Shown: positions 8,467 to 17,897, counted from the first letter of the stretch. The stretch is DNA of 64,000 bases from Paenibacillus lignilyticus (GCF_017942085.1 NZ_JAGKSP010000001.1:1054001-1118000); one strand, 5' to 3'. Made by a program: numbers and translations. The notes: generated by a model not told the origin, from the letters alone.

Positions 8467-9594
8467 CGCCCGCAGCACCAGATGCTTCAAGCCCGTGTAG
8501 CGATCACGCAGCTTGTGCGCTTCCTGCATCGCTTCGGCGATGAGAGAATCGGACAGGCCGATCTCGTCCGGATCGGCGGGTCCGCCGGCTGCGCGAAGCC
8601 AGTCCCGCAGCTGGTCGGCATGCGGGAGCGCGCCATAGATGGCGGGGTACTCCGCGGTCAGCTGCTCGCGGTACAGCTCGGCGAGCAGCACCGACGCTAC
8701 GCCGACTTTGGCCCCGTGCAGCAGCTGTCTGCGGCCCTCGCGTATGTACGCCATCTCAAAATGATGCGACAAATGATGCTCGCCCCCGGAAGCCGGGCGG
8801 GAATGACCTACAAGCAGCATCGACCAGCCGGACAGCAGCAGCGCCTCCATCAGCACGCCAACGCCTTTGAGCGAACCCGTCGCGATCTCCTTCACGTTCT
8901 CGATGCACTTCATGAGCGCTTGCTCGGTGAGCTCATAAGCCAGCGGGCAGAACGGCTCGCCCGCCAACTCATGCGAGAATCGCCAATCGGCAAGCGAAGT
9001 AAACTTGCCGAGCATATCGGCGAAGCCCGCTGCCGTAAGACGCTGCGGCGCAGCGGCAAGGACGTCCAAATCCGCGAAGACGGCGCATGGCGCAACTGCC
9101 GGAACCGTTATTTTCACGCCATCGACAATGATCGGCGAGCCAACGGAGGTAAACCCATCCACCGACGCCGCCGTTGGAACCGACACGAAATCGCGCCCCG
9201 TCTGATAACACACGAACCGCACGATATCATGGATCGTGCCTGAGCCAACAGCTAGAATCGCCTGCACATGAGCCGGTGTTTCCAGCATCAATTGCACTAT
9301 GGTCCGCTCATCCGCAATCAAATCCCCTTGGACATTCAACTTCAGCACGCAAACCCGATAGGCCGCCCCTGCTTCCTTAAGATGCGCAGCAAGCGTTTGT
9401 CCCGCTGCTTCCCACGTATTCGCATCGACGACAAGTACAACCTCGCCATATCCTCGCTCCCGCACAAAAGGAGCCACTTGCCGCAAAGCGCCCGAATCCA
9501 GCACACTTTCCATCACGATCGGGGCAAACACAACCCCTTCCGATTTCACTTTAGCTGCCGCGTTTACTTCATCTAAGGCCAATTGGATATTCAT
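8449..9594 (-). CDS. egsA: sn-glycerol-1-phosphate dehydrogenase (AraM/EgsA)
   Basis: 381 aa. It reduces dihydroxyacetone phosphate to sn-glycerol-1-phosphate. In Bacillus this feeds heptaprenylglyceryl phosphate synthesis by PcrB. The NAD-binding motif VGSGTIHDIVRF, the substrate loop VPTAASVDGFTSVGSPI and the metal-binding stretch SGGEHHLSHHFEM are all present. Length fits the family (about 390). The ATG at 9594 is preferred over the GTG at 9600 because the GAGAGGA signal sits about 9 bases before it. The last residues (GAESR) and the stop codon are encoded by the flanking repeat array. Confidence 0.92.
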   Translation of the reverse strand: MNIQLALDEVNAAAKVKSEGVVFAPIVMESVLDSGALRQVAPFVRERGYGEVVLVVDANTWEAAGQTLAAHLKEAGAAYRVCVLKLNVQGDLIADERTIVQLMLETPAHVQAILAVGSGTIHDIVRFVCYQTGRDFVSVPTAASVDGFTSVGSPIIVDGVKITVPAVAPCAVFADLDVLAAAPQRLTAAGFADMLGKFTSLADWRFSHELAGEPFCPLAYELTEQALMKCIENVKEIATGSLKGVGVLMEALLLSGWSMLLVGHSRPASGGEHHLSHHFEMAYIREGRRQLLHGAKVGVASVLLAELYREQLTAEYPAIYGALPHADQLRDWLRAAGGPADPDEIGLSDSLIAEAMQEAHKLRDRYTGLKHLVLRAGAESR

Positions 9595-9775
9595 ACTCAC
9601 CGTTCCTCTCGCATTCTTTCCTGCATCTGCTTTGAAACTTCGTCCTTTTCAGTATACATCGTTGCGCACGAAACGCGCCAAAAGGTTCTCGCTGTGCAAC
9701 AACTACCCACACGCGCCTCTACTCTTCCACATATAGTATTCATAAGTGTTTGCTAGATGGGGAGGTTCGCAAGTA

Positions 9776-10864
9776 ATGAAGCTGCTGTTCACGTATTTTA
9801 TTCCAAGCGGCGGAATCGAAACGCTGAATCGGCTGCGCTATCATGCGCTTCGCGCGGTTGGCATCGAAGCGCACGCACTCTATTTGTGGGATGGCGCAGG
9901 TAAGCAGAATATGATAGGTATCCCTCATTATATAACCAACAGTAATGAGGAAATTCAAGCGATTCTGGCTGCACAACAGTTTGATGCCATTATTGTAACC
10001 TGCGACCATCTGATGCTGGAGCGCCTTTACGGACTTGGTTACCGAGGTACCATGATCTACGAAGCGCAAGGACTTGGCACGAAGGAGCAGGCGCTGGCTA
10101 CGTTCGCTTTTGCCTCGGGGTACATTCGCACTTATGCCAGAGCGGCCATCAGCCCGCCGACTTCGCATCTAATGGGGCTTTTTCAAACCTACCTTGGCGA
10201 CCTTCCCCGATTCTATGTGCAAAATATGATCGACACGAACAGCTTCATCCACCATCATGTGCCTCTATTGAATCCTACCGGTGCGCCGATTCTCGGCTGG
10301 ATCGGGCGTCTGGAGCACAACAAGAACTGGCCGCTTTACCTGTCCATCTGCGGCGAATTGGTCAAGCAACGACCGAATGTGCAGCTATGGATGTTTGAGG
10401 ATGCTACGATTTCGGAGCCCGGCGAGCGGGAAAAATTTTATGCCAAGCTGTATGAACTCAATCTGCAGAACAATATTACGATACGCTCCAACATGCCGCA
10501 CAGCCACATGCCCCATTACTTATCCGCAATCGGAGATTCCGGCGGCATGCTGCTTTCCACCTCCACTACCGAGGGCTTCGGTTATGCTGTCGCAGAAGCG
10601 ATGAGCTGCCGCTGTCCCGTGCTTTCCACCGATTCCGACGGCGTGCGCTGCTTCATTACGCATAATCAGACAGGAAAGTTTTTCAAAAGCCATACCGTAG
10701 AAGAGGCTGTTCACGAAGCAAAGGATCTGATGGACAACAGGCCGCTCAGGGAGCTCATCATCGGGAACGCTCAGGGCCATATCCAAACTGCCTTCTCCCC
10801 AAACCGATATGTGGCTGATTTGATCAACATCTTTATTGCGCTCCGGTTAATGCTGCATGCCTGA
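9776..10864 (+). CDS. Glycosyltransferase family 4, GT-B fold
   Basis: 362 aa from the ATG at 9776, with GGGGAGG 10 bases upstream. The N-terminal half begins MKLLFTYFIPSGGIETLNRL, the donor half holds LGWIGRLEHNKNWPL, and the nucleotide-sugar motif is STTEGFGYAVAEAMSCRCPV (EX7E type). No signal peptide or membrane span, so it works in the cytoplasm. A GT2 gene follows after 104 bases on the same strand and a sulfotransferase gene converges on the pair, which suggests a small glycan-modification locus. Sugar and acceptor are unknown. Confidence 0.85.
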   Translation: MKLLFTYFIPSGGIETLNRLRYHALRAVGIEAHALYLWDGAGKQNMIGIPHYITNSNEEIQAILAAQQFDAIIVTCDHLMLERLYGLGYRGTMIYEAQGLGTKEQALATFAFASGYIRTYARAAISPPTSHLMGLFQTYLGDLPRFYVQNMIDTNSFIHHHVPLLNPTGAPILGWIGRLEHNKNWPLYLSICGELVKQRPNVQLWMFEDATISEPGEREKFYAKLYELNLQNNITIRSNMPHSHMPHYLSAIGDSGGMLLSTSTTEGFGYAVAEAMSCRCPVLSTDSDGVRCFITHNQTGKFFKSHTVEEAVHEAKDLMDNRPLRELIIGNAQGHIQTAFSPNRYVADLINIFIALRLMLHA

Positions 10865-10968
10865 TCCGCAAAAATGGTTTTCTACCTAAGAACACCTGCT
10901 GTGTCTGCATTCGCCCTGTCCCCATATAGTAAGGATAGATATGAAACTGTCGAGGTGAAAGAAAGAAC

Positions 10969-11685
10969 ATGCTGCCAAAAGTGTCGATCATCATCCCCTT
11001 CTATAACGATCCTTATGTTGATCAAGCCATCGTCAGTGCGCTCTATCAAACCTATCCGAATCTCGAAATCATCGTCGTTGATGACGGCTCGACCCGGCAT
11101 CAGAACATGATAGCCCCCTATCGCAGCCGCATTCATTATCTTGGCAAAAGAAACGGTGGAACAGGCAGTGCGCTGAACTACGGCATTACGATGGCCACCG
11201 GTAAATACGTCGCGTGGCTCAGTTCCGACGATCGATTCACACCCGATAAAGTAGAGCGGCAAGTGGCCTACATGGAACAAACGCAGGCGCGCATCTGCCA
11301 TACGGATTACCATGTCATTAATGAACACGGCACGATAACGGAATATACGGCAGCAGCCAAATATGCATCAGCCAAAGCGTTTATTAACGGCATTCGGCAT
11401 GGTTGTCCGGTCAACGGATGTACGATTATGATGACCAAGGAGCTGTTCATCGGGTTAGGAGGCTTTAACGAGGGTCTGCCATATACCCATGACTACGACA
11501 TGTGGATCCGCGTACTGCTTTCTCGCGTTGATTTCCATTATCTGAATGAGCCGCTTACGCTGTACCGCCGCCATTCCCAGATGGGAACCGTCCGAAACTT
11601 CAATACGGTCATGCACGAAGCCAACGGTGTCAATGCCAAATACGCCCATTTGCTCGATCAATTGCTCGCCACGCTGCCCGGCTAA
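10969..11685 (+). CDS. Glycosyltransferase family 2 (GT-A fold)
   Basis: 238 aa. It starts KVSIIIPFYNDPYVDQAI, with the first acidic site in VVDDGST and the metal-binding DxD region in WLSSDDRF. The acceptor-side motif is PYTHDYDMWIRVL. It is a clear paralog of the GT2 at 38141-38938; they share SDDRF, NGGT.SALN, NGCT.MM and YRRH..MGTVR. The ATG at 10969 has GAGGTG upstream. Probably co-transcribed with the GT4 gene before it. Confidence 0.88.
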   Translation: MLPKVSIIIPFYNDPYVDQAIVSALYQTYPNLEIIVVDDGSTRHQNMIAPYRSRIHYLGKRNGGTGSALNYGITMATGKYVAWLSSDDRFTPDKVERQVAYMEQTQARICHTDYHVINEHGTITEYTAAAKYASAKAFINGIRHGCPVNGCTIMMTKELFIGLGGFNEGLPYTHDYDMWIRVLLSRVDFHYLNEPLTLYRRHSQMGTVRNFNTVMHEANGVNAKYAHLLDQLLATLPG

Positions 11686-11697
11686 CCGACTTCGCGC

Positions 11698-11750
11698 AAA
11701 AAGAGAATGCCTGCTGATCCTGTTGTCGGCGCCTGGGCATTCTCTTTTTT
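11698..11750. terminator. Bidirectional terminator between the GT2 and sulfotransferase genes
   Basis: AAAAAGAGAATGCC pairs with GGCATTCTCTTTTTT. There are T-runs on both strands, which serves the two convergent genes. Confidence 0.88.
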
Positions 11751-11765
11751 CTGACGTTCTCCTAC

Positions 11766-12497
11766 TTACCAAGCGCGATTCGTCCAACCATTCTGTCTTT
11801 CCTCACGGAAGCGCTGCACCCACTGCTCGGCAATGTCATCTGCAATCGGATCGAAATGTGGCGGTGCTACAACAACACCTTCCGTTGCAATGCCGAGATA
11901 GGTCAGAATATCCAACACTGTTCCCTCGTAATTGCGGATAAAATCCTCGTAGACGATGGTCATCGGCGTAATTCCGCCTTCGACGAAGAACTCTTCCATC
12001 GCAGCTTCGCGCAGAACCGATTCCGCTACCAAATGATTAATTGCATCGAAGTTATACTCGTTGGAAATGTCGACATCGCTAGGTTTCTGCCCCTGCCCGC
12101 GGTGCCATTCATCCGAAACGATCGCACGCCACCAGGATACGGCAAGGCGCACTTTGTTTCGCCTTGTCATGTAGATATATTTGCAATTTGGAAAAGCGCT
12201 CTCCCACACTGCCGGCCGCGGTACATCGTCCGCCAGATCATAGGCTTTCCTGAAACACGTCATCCACTTGTCGAATTGAGGGAAGCAAATGGAATCTTTG
12301 ATACCGAAGATACCGTTTGGGGTGGTCCCTTCCTTCAGCTTCTGCTCGATCTCTTGCAGGCCTGTCGTATCGGGATCGTTAACATGCATCCATTCTCTGG
12401 GGACTCCCGCTACTCCTGTCGATTCCAGCGCTTTTGCAAGCAGAGTACTTCCGGTTCGTTGGGAGAAAAAGATCGTATACGATTGAGTTGGTTTCAT
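11766..12497 (-). CDS. Stf0-type sulfotransferase
   Basis: 243 aa. It starts with the PAPS 5'-phosphosulfate loop YTIFFSQRTGSTLLAKAL, followed by the PREW motif; the 3'-phosphate region is YIYMTRRNKVRLAVSWWRA. This is the layout of the Stf0/LpsS family, which sulfates sugars such as trehalose or lipid-linked glycans from PAPS. The ATG at 12497 has AGGAAA upstream. It ends against the glycosyltransferase pair 9776-11685, so a cell-surface or spore glycan is a reasonable acceptor, but that is inference from position alone. Confidence 0.85.
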   Translation of the reverse strand: MKPTQSYTIFFSQRTGSTLLAKALESTGVAGVPREWMHVNDPDTTGLQEIEQKLKEGTTPNGIFGIKDSICFPQFDKWMTCFRKAYDLADDVPRPAVWESAFPNCKYIYMTRRNKVRLAVSWWRAIVSDEWHRGQGQKPSDVDISNEYNFDAINHLVAESVLREAAMEEFFVEGGITPMTIVYEDFIRNYEGTVLDILTYLGIATEGVVVAPPHFDPIADDIAEQWVQRFREERQNGWTNRAW

Positions 12498-12550
12498 AAT
12501 GGTTTCCTGCTTTCATCATGGATTATTTGTAGGTATGGAGTAAAATGCAC

Positions 12551-12589
12551 GCAAAAAAGCCGCAGATGAACGAATGTCCATCTACGGCT
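12551..12589 (-). terminator. Orphan minus-strand terminator
   Basis: On the minus strand AGCCGTAGATG pairs with CATCTGCGGCT and is followed by six T. It lies upstream of the sulfotransferase gene, so it ends some other transcript coming from the right. The only reading frame there is a 26-codon one (12588-12668) whose stop touches the stem. It has no ribosome binding site. Confidence 0.65.
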
Positions 12590-12911
12590 TCAGGCAGCAC
12601 GAGTACGCAGCAGGGGCTGCGCGTCCGATAAGGCCAAGCGTTTATGATGAATGTTCATGACAGGGTGCATGGCAGCTGGGCCGGCAACACAAACAGACCG
12701 CTGACGAGCAGCTGTACGTTCGCGTGTGGGAGCTATCATGCCTATTCAGATATCGATTAACCGATAACTGCTGTCAAGAACTGGGTCATCTTTGCACGCT
12801 CCATCCTCTTACAAATTTATCTCAGTGTAATCTCTGTATCACGTGGTCGTCAAGAAAATTTTTACTTATCAAGAAACTAAACCCAATGAAGAAGATTCTG
12901 TCTGCCGGAAC

Positions 12912-12920
12912 TGCTATGAT
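12912..12920 (+). promoter_or_regulatory. Possible extended -10 promoter of the AraC regulator gene
   Basis: TGCTATGAT fits an extended -10 (TGNTATAAT with one change), 37 bases before the chosen start. No -35 box is evident. Confidence 0.35.
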
Positions 12921-12957
12921 AGAGCGGACGGACTATCTTACATTAGGCAGGTTTCCT

Positions 12958-13845
12958 ATGAATTCAACTCAGCTTGATCTTGTTCCTTATATTCGCTCTG
13001 CGTCGAATGCCATTCGCAAGCCTTTCCTCCTCGGCGAGCGCACCTTGCTGGACTACGCGATTCTTTATGTGCAAGAAGGAACGATGCGCGTTACTCTTAC
13101 ACGTGAGAAGAAGGTGTATACGATAACAAGCGGGCAGTTCTGCATGCTGCAGCCCGGTGATCTTCATATTCTCGAAGGGACGACGGATACCATTTCCCCC
13201 TATGTCCACATGGACCTGTTCTATAATCCGCATCGCGAGCGCAGCTTCGTGACGTTGCCCGGTCAAATTCAGTTGGCTGGACAAGAGGAGCTGATGCAGC
13301 CGCGAATTTCCGAATTGGAAGGCTTTCAGCAGGTGCCACCCCTCTTCGCTCCCAAAAATAAAACGGCGTTTGTCGAAACGATGCTTGCGCTCATCGAAGC
13401 TTGGGATGACGGAGCTTGCGGCCTGCATAATCGGATGAAGGCGCATGGCGCTGCCTTACAATTGATTTTTCAGCTGCTTGAGCCTTATGTCGAGGAGGAG
13501 CGGGCGCCGAACAAGAGCCATTCGCTGCTCGGCTGGGTGACATCCTATTTTGCGCTGCATATTTCTGAGCCGCTGCGTGTAGCCGACATGGCTAAAAGGG
13601 CGAACCTATCCGTGCCGCGCTTCAACGTCGTATTCCGCGAGACATTCGGCGTTTCGCCCTATCACTATTTTCTAACGCTCCGGCTCAAGCACGCGAAGGA
13701 GCTGCTTCGCACCAGCATGCTGACTATGCACGAAATCGCCGATTATTGCGGCTTTACGGACAATCACCATTTTGCCAATACGTTCAAGCGCACGACGGGA
13801 GTAACTCCCGGCCAATACCGGGCCGGGATGAACGAGAGCGAGTAG
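12958..13845 (+). CDS. AraC-family transcription regulator
   Basis: 295 aa from the ATG at 12958 (AGGCAGG upstream). A longer frame begins at 12724 without a signal. Residues 1-150 form a cupin-like ligand domain (GQFCMLQPGDLHILEG). The C-terminal 100 residues hold the two helix-turn-helix units: VADMAKRANLSVPRFNVVF, and MHEIADYCGFTDNHHFANTF ending TTGVTPGQYR. Such proteins usually control sugar-use genes. It is convergent with the GH116 gene at 14540-17182, which is one plausible target. Confidence 0.85.
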   Translation: MNSTQLDLVPYIRSASNAIRKPFLLGERTLLDYAILYVQEGTMRVTLTREKKVYTITSGQFCMLQPGDLHILEGTTDTISPYVHMDLFYNPHRERSFVTLPGQIQLAGQEELMQPRISELEGFQQVPPLFAPKNKTAFVETMLALIEAWDDGACGLHNRMKAHGAALQLIFQLLEPYVEEERAPNKSHSLLGWVTSYFALHISEPLRVADMAKRANLSVPRFNVVFRETFGVSPYHYFLTLRLKHAKELLRTSMLTMHEIADYCGFTDNHHFANTFKRTTGVTPGQYRAGMNESE

Positions 13846-13900
13846 GGTAGGCGGCTAGAGTGTCGACGGCTGAGGTGAGGCGCATTGAGATGCGCCAAGA

Positions 13901-13945
13901 AACGGCAAAAGAGAGGTACTTCGTACCTCTCTTTTGCCGTTTTGA
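13901..13945. terminator. Terminator of the AraC gene
   Basis: An 18-bp perfect stem (AACGGCAAAAGAGAGGTAC and its complement) with a TTC loop, followed by TTTT on the plus strand. The minus strand has a weaker T-run. Confidence 0.88.
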
Positions 13946-13951
13946 CCGTTA

Positions 13952-14536
13952 TGCCGCACATGTAGTTCCCTGGGTACTCTTCTTTGGCGGATTCCACCGG
14001 ATTCCCGCTCATGTAGATCCCTGGGTACTCCTCTTTGGCGAATTCCACCGGATTCCCGCTCATGTAGATCCCTGGGGACTCTTCTTTGGCGAATTCCTCC
14101 GGATCCCGCACATGTAGATCCCTGGGTACTCTTCTTTCGCGGAATCCACCCGATTCCTGCACATGTAGATTCCTGGGGACTCTTCTTTGGCGGATTCCAC
14201 CGGAATTCCGCTCATGAAGATCCCTAGGTACTCTTCTTTCGCGGAATCCACCCGATTCCTGCACATGTAGATCCCTGGGAGCCACTCTTGCGCTGAATTC
14301 AACTGTTTTCCACCAATGTGTTACACCCTGAGCCACTCTTGCGCTGAATTCAACTGTTTTCCACCAATGTGTTGCCCGAGAGCTACTCTCGCGCTGAAGT
14401 CATCAGTTTCCAACTAATTTGTTACTCCCAGAGCTACTTTTGCGACGAAATCAACTGTTTCCCACCAACGTGTTGCTCCCTGAGCTACTCATCCGCGAAA
14501 CCCACCGGTTGTTTCCAGCCAATGTGTTCCCAGCAC
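13952..14536. repeat. 51-bp tandem repeat array (about 11 units, two sub-types)
   Basis: Six left units start ATGTAGATCCCTGGG..., then four or five start TGTTGCTCCCTGAGC... or a variant. This is the same pair of sub-types, in the same order, as at 3487-3945. The period is about 51 bp. It fills the gap between the convergent AraC and GH116 genes. Confidence 0.88.
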
Positions 14537-14539
14537 CAC

Positions 14540-17182
14540 TTAATCTACTTTGCTTAATACCACTCGGATCGAGCGATCAGGCGAGAGCACTGCGCTGCCG
14601 TTAATTAGGCTAAGCTGGCCTCCGCTGCGCTCGAATTGCAGTTCTTCGTTGCCGAGATGAGCGCTTTGGACTCGGCTTATGAGTGTTTCGCCCAGCTGCA
14701 GTTGCAGCAATGCGAACTCTCCGTAGAGCACGTTGATTTCAAGCGCATCTTTGCCGAGTTTTACCGTTCCCCATGCGCCGTCGAGCGCCCAGAACGCTTG
14801 ATAATTTTCCACACTCAAGCCTGCAACCTCACCGGTTCCCGCTCCAGCCGAAACCTTCGGCTCGAATCCTAGCAGCCCCTGCCCTTTGTGGTAGCGGAAG
14901 CCGCTGTACGCATGCAGCAGCGAGTAGCTGGCCATCGAGCGGGCGTAGTTGCTGCCGCATTCGATTTCGTTCCACGGATTGCGGCGATTCCCGTCGTAGC
15001 GGCGGCGAATGGCTTCGACTATGGATAAGCCTTCCTCGTACAAGCCCTCTTGAATCATGTGCACCGCAGCTTGATATTCGAAGCCGGTCATCGTCTCCGA
15101 ATTATAAGTAAGCGGAACGGCTGGTTTCAGCCTCCCCTCCGGCCAGGTGCAAATGAGCAATCCACCCTCATCACCAAGTGAATACAAGCGCCACGGATTG
15201 GCTTCTTTTCTCATCTCGCTCTTGAAGTTATAGCGATAGAGCGATTCCAGCGCTGTTCGTGTCTGCGCCGCATCAAAGATCTCGCCTAGTCCGCACAAGT
15301 TGGCATGCCACTGCGCAACAACCTGATCGATGCTGCAGCCTTCGCCGATTTGGTATTTGATCTCGCCTGCCTCTGCATTCCAGTAGGCATTCTCTACGCC
15401 GGACTGCGATTTCCCTTCGGAATAGCGGGTAAGGAGCGACAAATCTTGTAATTGGACCTGCTGCGTATAATATTCTCCGTTGAACAGCTCGCGGTCGGTA
15501 TACGCTTTTCCGCGTTCGAACAGCCCGCGGTAGAGCTCCGCCGTTTCCGGCTCGCCCAGATACTCCGCGATCTCCGCTCCCGCCTTCAATGCGGCCAGAT
15601 AGAATCCGTTCAGCCATGAATTCGGCCCGAACAGCTCCATATCGAGCGTATGATGCTGCCGTCCTTCGAGTACGCCATCTTGATTGGCATCCCATTTGTC
15701 CTCGTTGGAGTCGGACCACGCGAACGAAATCATCGTTTTCGCCGCTTCCCAATGGCCTCTCAGCCACTCGTCGTCCCCACTGATCTTCCAATCCCGGTAA
15801 AGTTTGATGATCCCGCCGAATTGTCCGTCAGCGCAAGCGTGAAAATTCGAACGCTCGCGTCCCACCGGCAGCATAAGCCGGAACTGCATCCGGCCGTCCT
15901 CGCGGCGATTATAGATAAAGTCCAGATCGCGCATGCTCCGCTCCAGCTGCGGGAACAAATACGGCAGCGCGTAAGCGTAATTCCAAACATGCGTACACGA
16001 GCCTTCGCAACAGCCGACATCCTCGATGCAGCCCTCGAAGCCGTAGAAAGAACCGTCTTCAAGCCGCAGACAGGTAGGCGATTTCAGCACGGATAAATTC
16101 GCCGCGACCGCATCCATTACAGCCTGCGGAAGTGTGGATCCATACAGCGCATCACGGAAAAGCCGCGTTTCCCGCTCCAGACGATCCCACTCTGCGAACG
16201 CGTATGCGCTGCTGGCGAGCGAGTCTTCGAATCGAACGGCGTAGTGATTTTTCCAGATCGTGCGTTTGCCGTCTTTCTCCGGATTCCAATGGTTGAACAT
16301 GAACGGGCTGCTCCACGCGAGCATGAACCTCACACTGCGCGACTCGCCTGCCGGAACGTGGATCGAAGCTGCCAACGAAGCCATATCTTGATTGCGGAAT
16401 TTCTCATCCGGCTCATATTCGCGGTTGTTGAAAGGTCCGAATGCAGTGAAGTCCCGCCAAAACATCTCCAGCGAGTCGCACCATCCGCCGCGATACCAGT
16501 ACAGTTGATAGCTGCCCTCCGCTTGATCCGTAGCCAATGTCAGTTCGCCATACTCCGGATTGTCGTGCTTCTCCGTTTGTGTAGCCATATGTATTCGCCT
16601 TAAGCCTTTGTCGTTCACATAACGATGTAGACTTGGCGAGGTTTTCATCATATTGGCCGACGATAAGTTGACGGTATAGGTTAATGCCTGCTCGGTCGTA
16701 TTCGATACGGTAATTGTAAAGAACGCCGCAGGTAAGCTAGAGTCATCTTCGTTCGAAGGAATGAACGGATTATAAGCACTCATTCGCACCTGCCCTGGGA
16801 AAGCCGGATCCTGAAACTCGATATCCGCCATCGGGAACGTACCCGTGAAAACAGTCTTCTCAAAATGCGGCATACCCCCCAGAGTCCCTGCATGCGGACC
16901 AAATCCATATCCGGAATGCAGCGCGCCTCCGCGAACCGGCTCCCCCATATAGGGAGGGCTAAGCTCTCCTTGTAAAATCCGAGCGTCAAGCACACGCTCG
17001 CCGTCCTCCGCTTTGATTGCAAAATGGCTCAGCGCATTCATACTGCGTTTGTTAGGCCGATTGAGAATCTCCCAATCCAGCAATCTACCATTACCTGCTA
17101 AACCGATGCAGCCTGTACCAATGCCGCCTATCGGAAATGAAATCGCATTCAGTCGTTCGTCCTCATATACAAATGAATTCAC
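14540..17182 (-). CDS. Glycoside hydrolase family 116 (beta-glucosidase / GBA2 type)
   Basis: 880 aa, no signal peptide. The N-terminal beta-sandwich begins ISFPIGGIGTGCIGLAGNG, the GBA2/DUF608 hallmark. The (alpha/alpha)6 catalytic domain contains WDANQDGVLEGRQHHTLDME and LTYNSETMTGFEYQAAVHM, where the nucleophile Glu and acid/base Asp of the family are expected. Relatives split beta-glucosides or beta-xylosides inside the cell. The start is a GTG at 17182, with AAGGGAG 8 bases before it. No partner gene is adjacent on the same strand. Confidence 0.85.
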   Translation of the reverse strand: MNSFVYEDERLNAISFPIGGIGTGCIGLAGNGRLLDWEILNRPNKRSMNALSHFAIKAEDGERVLDARILQGELSPPYMGEPVRGGALHSGYGFGPHAGTLGGMPHFEKTVFTGTFPMADIEFQDPAFPGQVRMSAYNPFIPSNEDDSSLPAAFFTITVSNTTEQALTYTVNLSSANMMKTSPSLHRYVNDKGLRRIHMATQTEKHDNPEYGELTLATDQAEGSYQLYWYRGGWCDSLEMFWRDFTAFGPFNNREYEPDEKFRNQDMASLAASIHVPAGESRSVRFMLAWSSPFMFNHWNPEKDGKRTIWKNHYAVRFEDSLASSAYAFAEWDRLERETRLFRDALYGSTLPQAVMDAVAANLSVLKSPTCLRLEDGSFYGFEGCIEDVGCCEGSCTHVWNYAYALPYLFPQLERSMRDLDFIYNRREDGRMQFRLMLPVGRERSNFHACADGQFGGIIKLYRDWKISGDDEWLRGHWEAAKTMISFAWSDSNEDKWDANQDGVLEGRQHHTLDMELFGPNSWLNGFYLAALKAGAEIAEYLGEPETAELYRGLFERGKAYTDRELFNGEYYTQQVQLQDLSLLTRYSEGKSQSGVENAYWNAEAGEIKYQIGEGCSIDQVVAQWHANLCGLGEIFDAAQTRTALESLYRYNFKSEMRKEANPWRLYSLGDEGGLLICTWPEGRLKPAVPLTYNSETMTGFEYQAAVHMIQEGLYEEGLSIVEAIRRRYDGNRRNPWNEIECGSNYARSMASYSLLHAYSGFRYHKGQGLLGFEPKVSAGAGTGEVAGLSVENYQAFWALDGAWGTVKLGKDALEINVLYGEFALLQLQLGETLISRVQSAHLGNEELQFERSGGQLSLINGSAVLSPDRSIRVVLSKVD

Positions 17183-17317
17183 TATTATCGCTCCCTTCTA
17201 CTTCACATTGTAGTACGAAGCCGGTGAGGAAGCATTGTAAAAGGGCTCTCTTTTGTTGTAAATTCCGATTGTTTTATTCACTTACACAGCGTTACTCAAG
17301 AACAAGCAATCAACGGT

Positions 17318-17323
17318 TATAAT
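17318..17323 (+). promoter_or_regulatory. -10 box of the lipoprotein gene
   Basis: A perfect TATAAT 23 bases before the GTG at 17347. No convincing -35 hexamer. Confidence 0.4.
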
Positions 17324-17346
17324 GGTTATAACTGGAAATTAAAGGG

Positions 17347-17820
17347 GTGAGGGAAATCGCGCGTTGGTTCATGAGCGCACTTCTCATTTTGTGCAGCGTT
17401 GTCGTTCTAAGTGGATGTACAAAGCCTTCAGATATTTATGGAGGCATCAGCAAAACAGACTTCCCCGAATTGACCGATCCCAATCTCGAATATGTCCATG
17501 CGTATAGAGGGCATGCCGATAATTGGAGTGCTGTGCTGTTTGTTTACAAGCTGAAAGGCGCAGATAAATTCAAGATGAAAGAGGTACTCGTGTATGACGG
17601 AGAAGATCCGAGACCTACCGGCCAGCTATCTACTGAATATACCTTTGGTGATGCTGTCGGCGGCTCCGGGACAATCATCTCCGAGGCACCGGAGAAGGGG
17701 ATTTATGTGCTGCTTCCTTCAATGGGAACGGCAGCGTTCGCACCAAATACAACCGCCAAGCTGCTGGTCAAATGGAGCACTCATTCCGAGTATTTCGAGT
17801 TAAAGCCTGTGTCCGATTAG
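17347..17820 (+). CDS. Small lipoprotein, function unknown
   Basis: 157 aa. A basic start, then a hydrophobic stretch ending in the lipobox LSGC at residues 21-24, so it is exported and lipid-anchored. The mature part (YGGISKTDFPELTDPNLEYV, later STEYTFGDAVGGSGTI) looks like a compact beta domain. I recognise no family. The start is uncertain: the GTG at 17347 touches its AAAGG, while the ATG at 17371 is too far from GAGGG and would lose the positive n-region. Confidence 0.72.
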   Translation: MREIARWFMSALLILCSVVVLSGCTKPSDIYGGISKTDFPELTDPNLEYVHAYRGHADNWSAVLFVYKLKGADKFKMKEVLVYDGEDPRPTGQLSTEYTFGDAVGGSGTIISEAPEKGIYVLLPSMGTAAFAPNTTAKLLVKWSTHSEYFELKPVSD

Positions 17821-17849
17821 CGTTGGCAGCATGTGTTCGTCTATATAGC

Positions 17850-17886
17850 AAAAACAAGGATGCAGCCCATGGCTTGCATCCTTGTT
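17850..17886 (-). terminator. Terminator of the apionate-lactonase-like gene
   Basis: AAGGATGCAAGCC pairs with GGCTGCATCCTT and is followed by GTTTTT on the minus strand. It may also slow plus-strand transcripts from the lipoprotein gene. Confidence 0.75.
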
Positions 17887-17897
17887 CTCATTCAACC

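Noticed and set aside
13764..14336. 190-codon open frame with 17-residue protein repeats (minus strand), and similar frames at 14060-14302 and 3540-3947
   Set aside because: They arise because 51 is a multiple of three, so several frames stay open through the tandem arrays. There is no ribosome binding site, the first overlaps the AraC gene antisense, and different frames are open on both strands.
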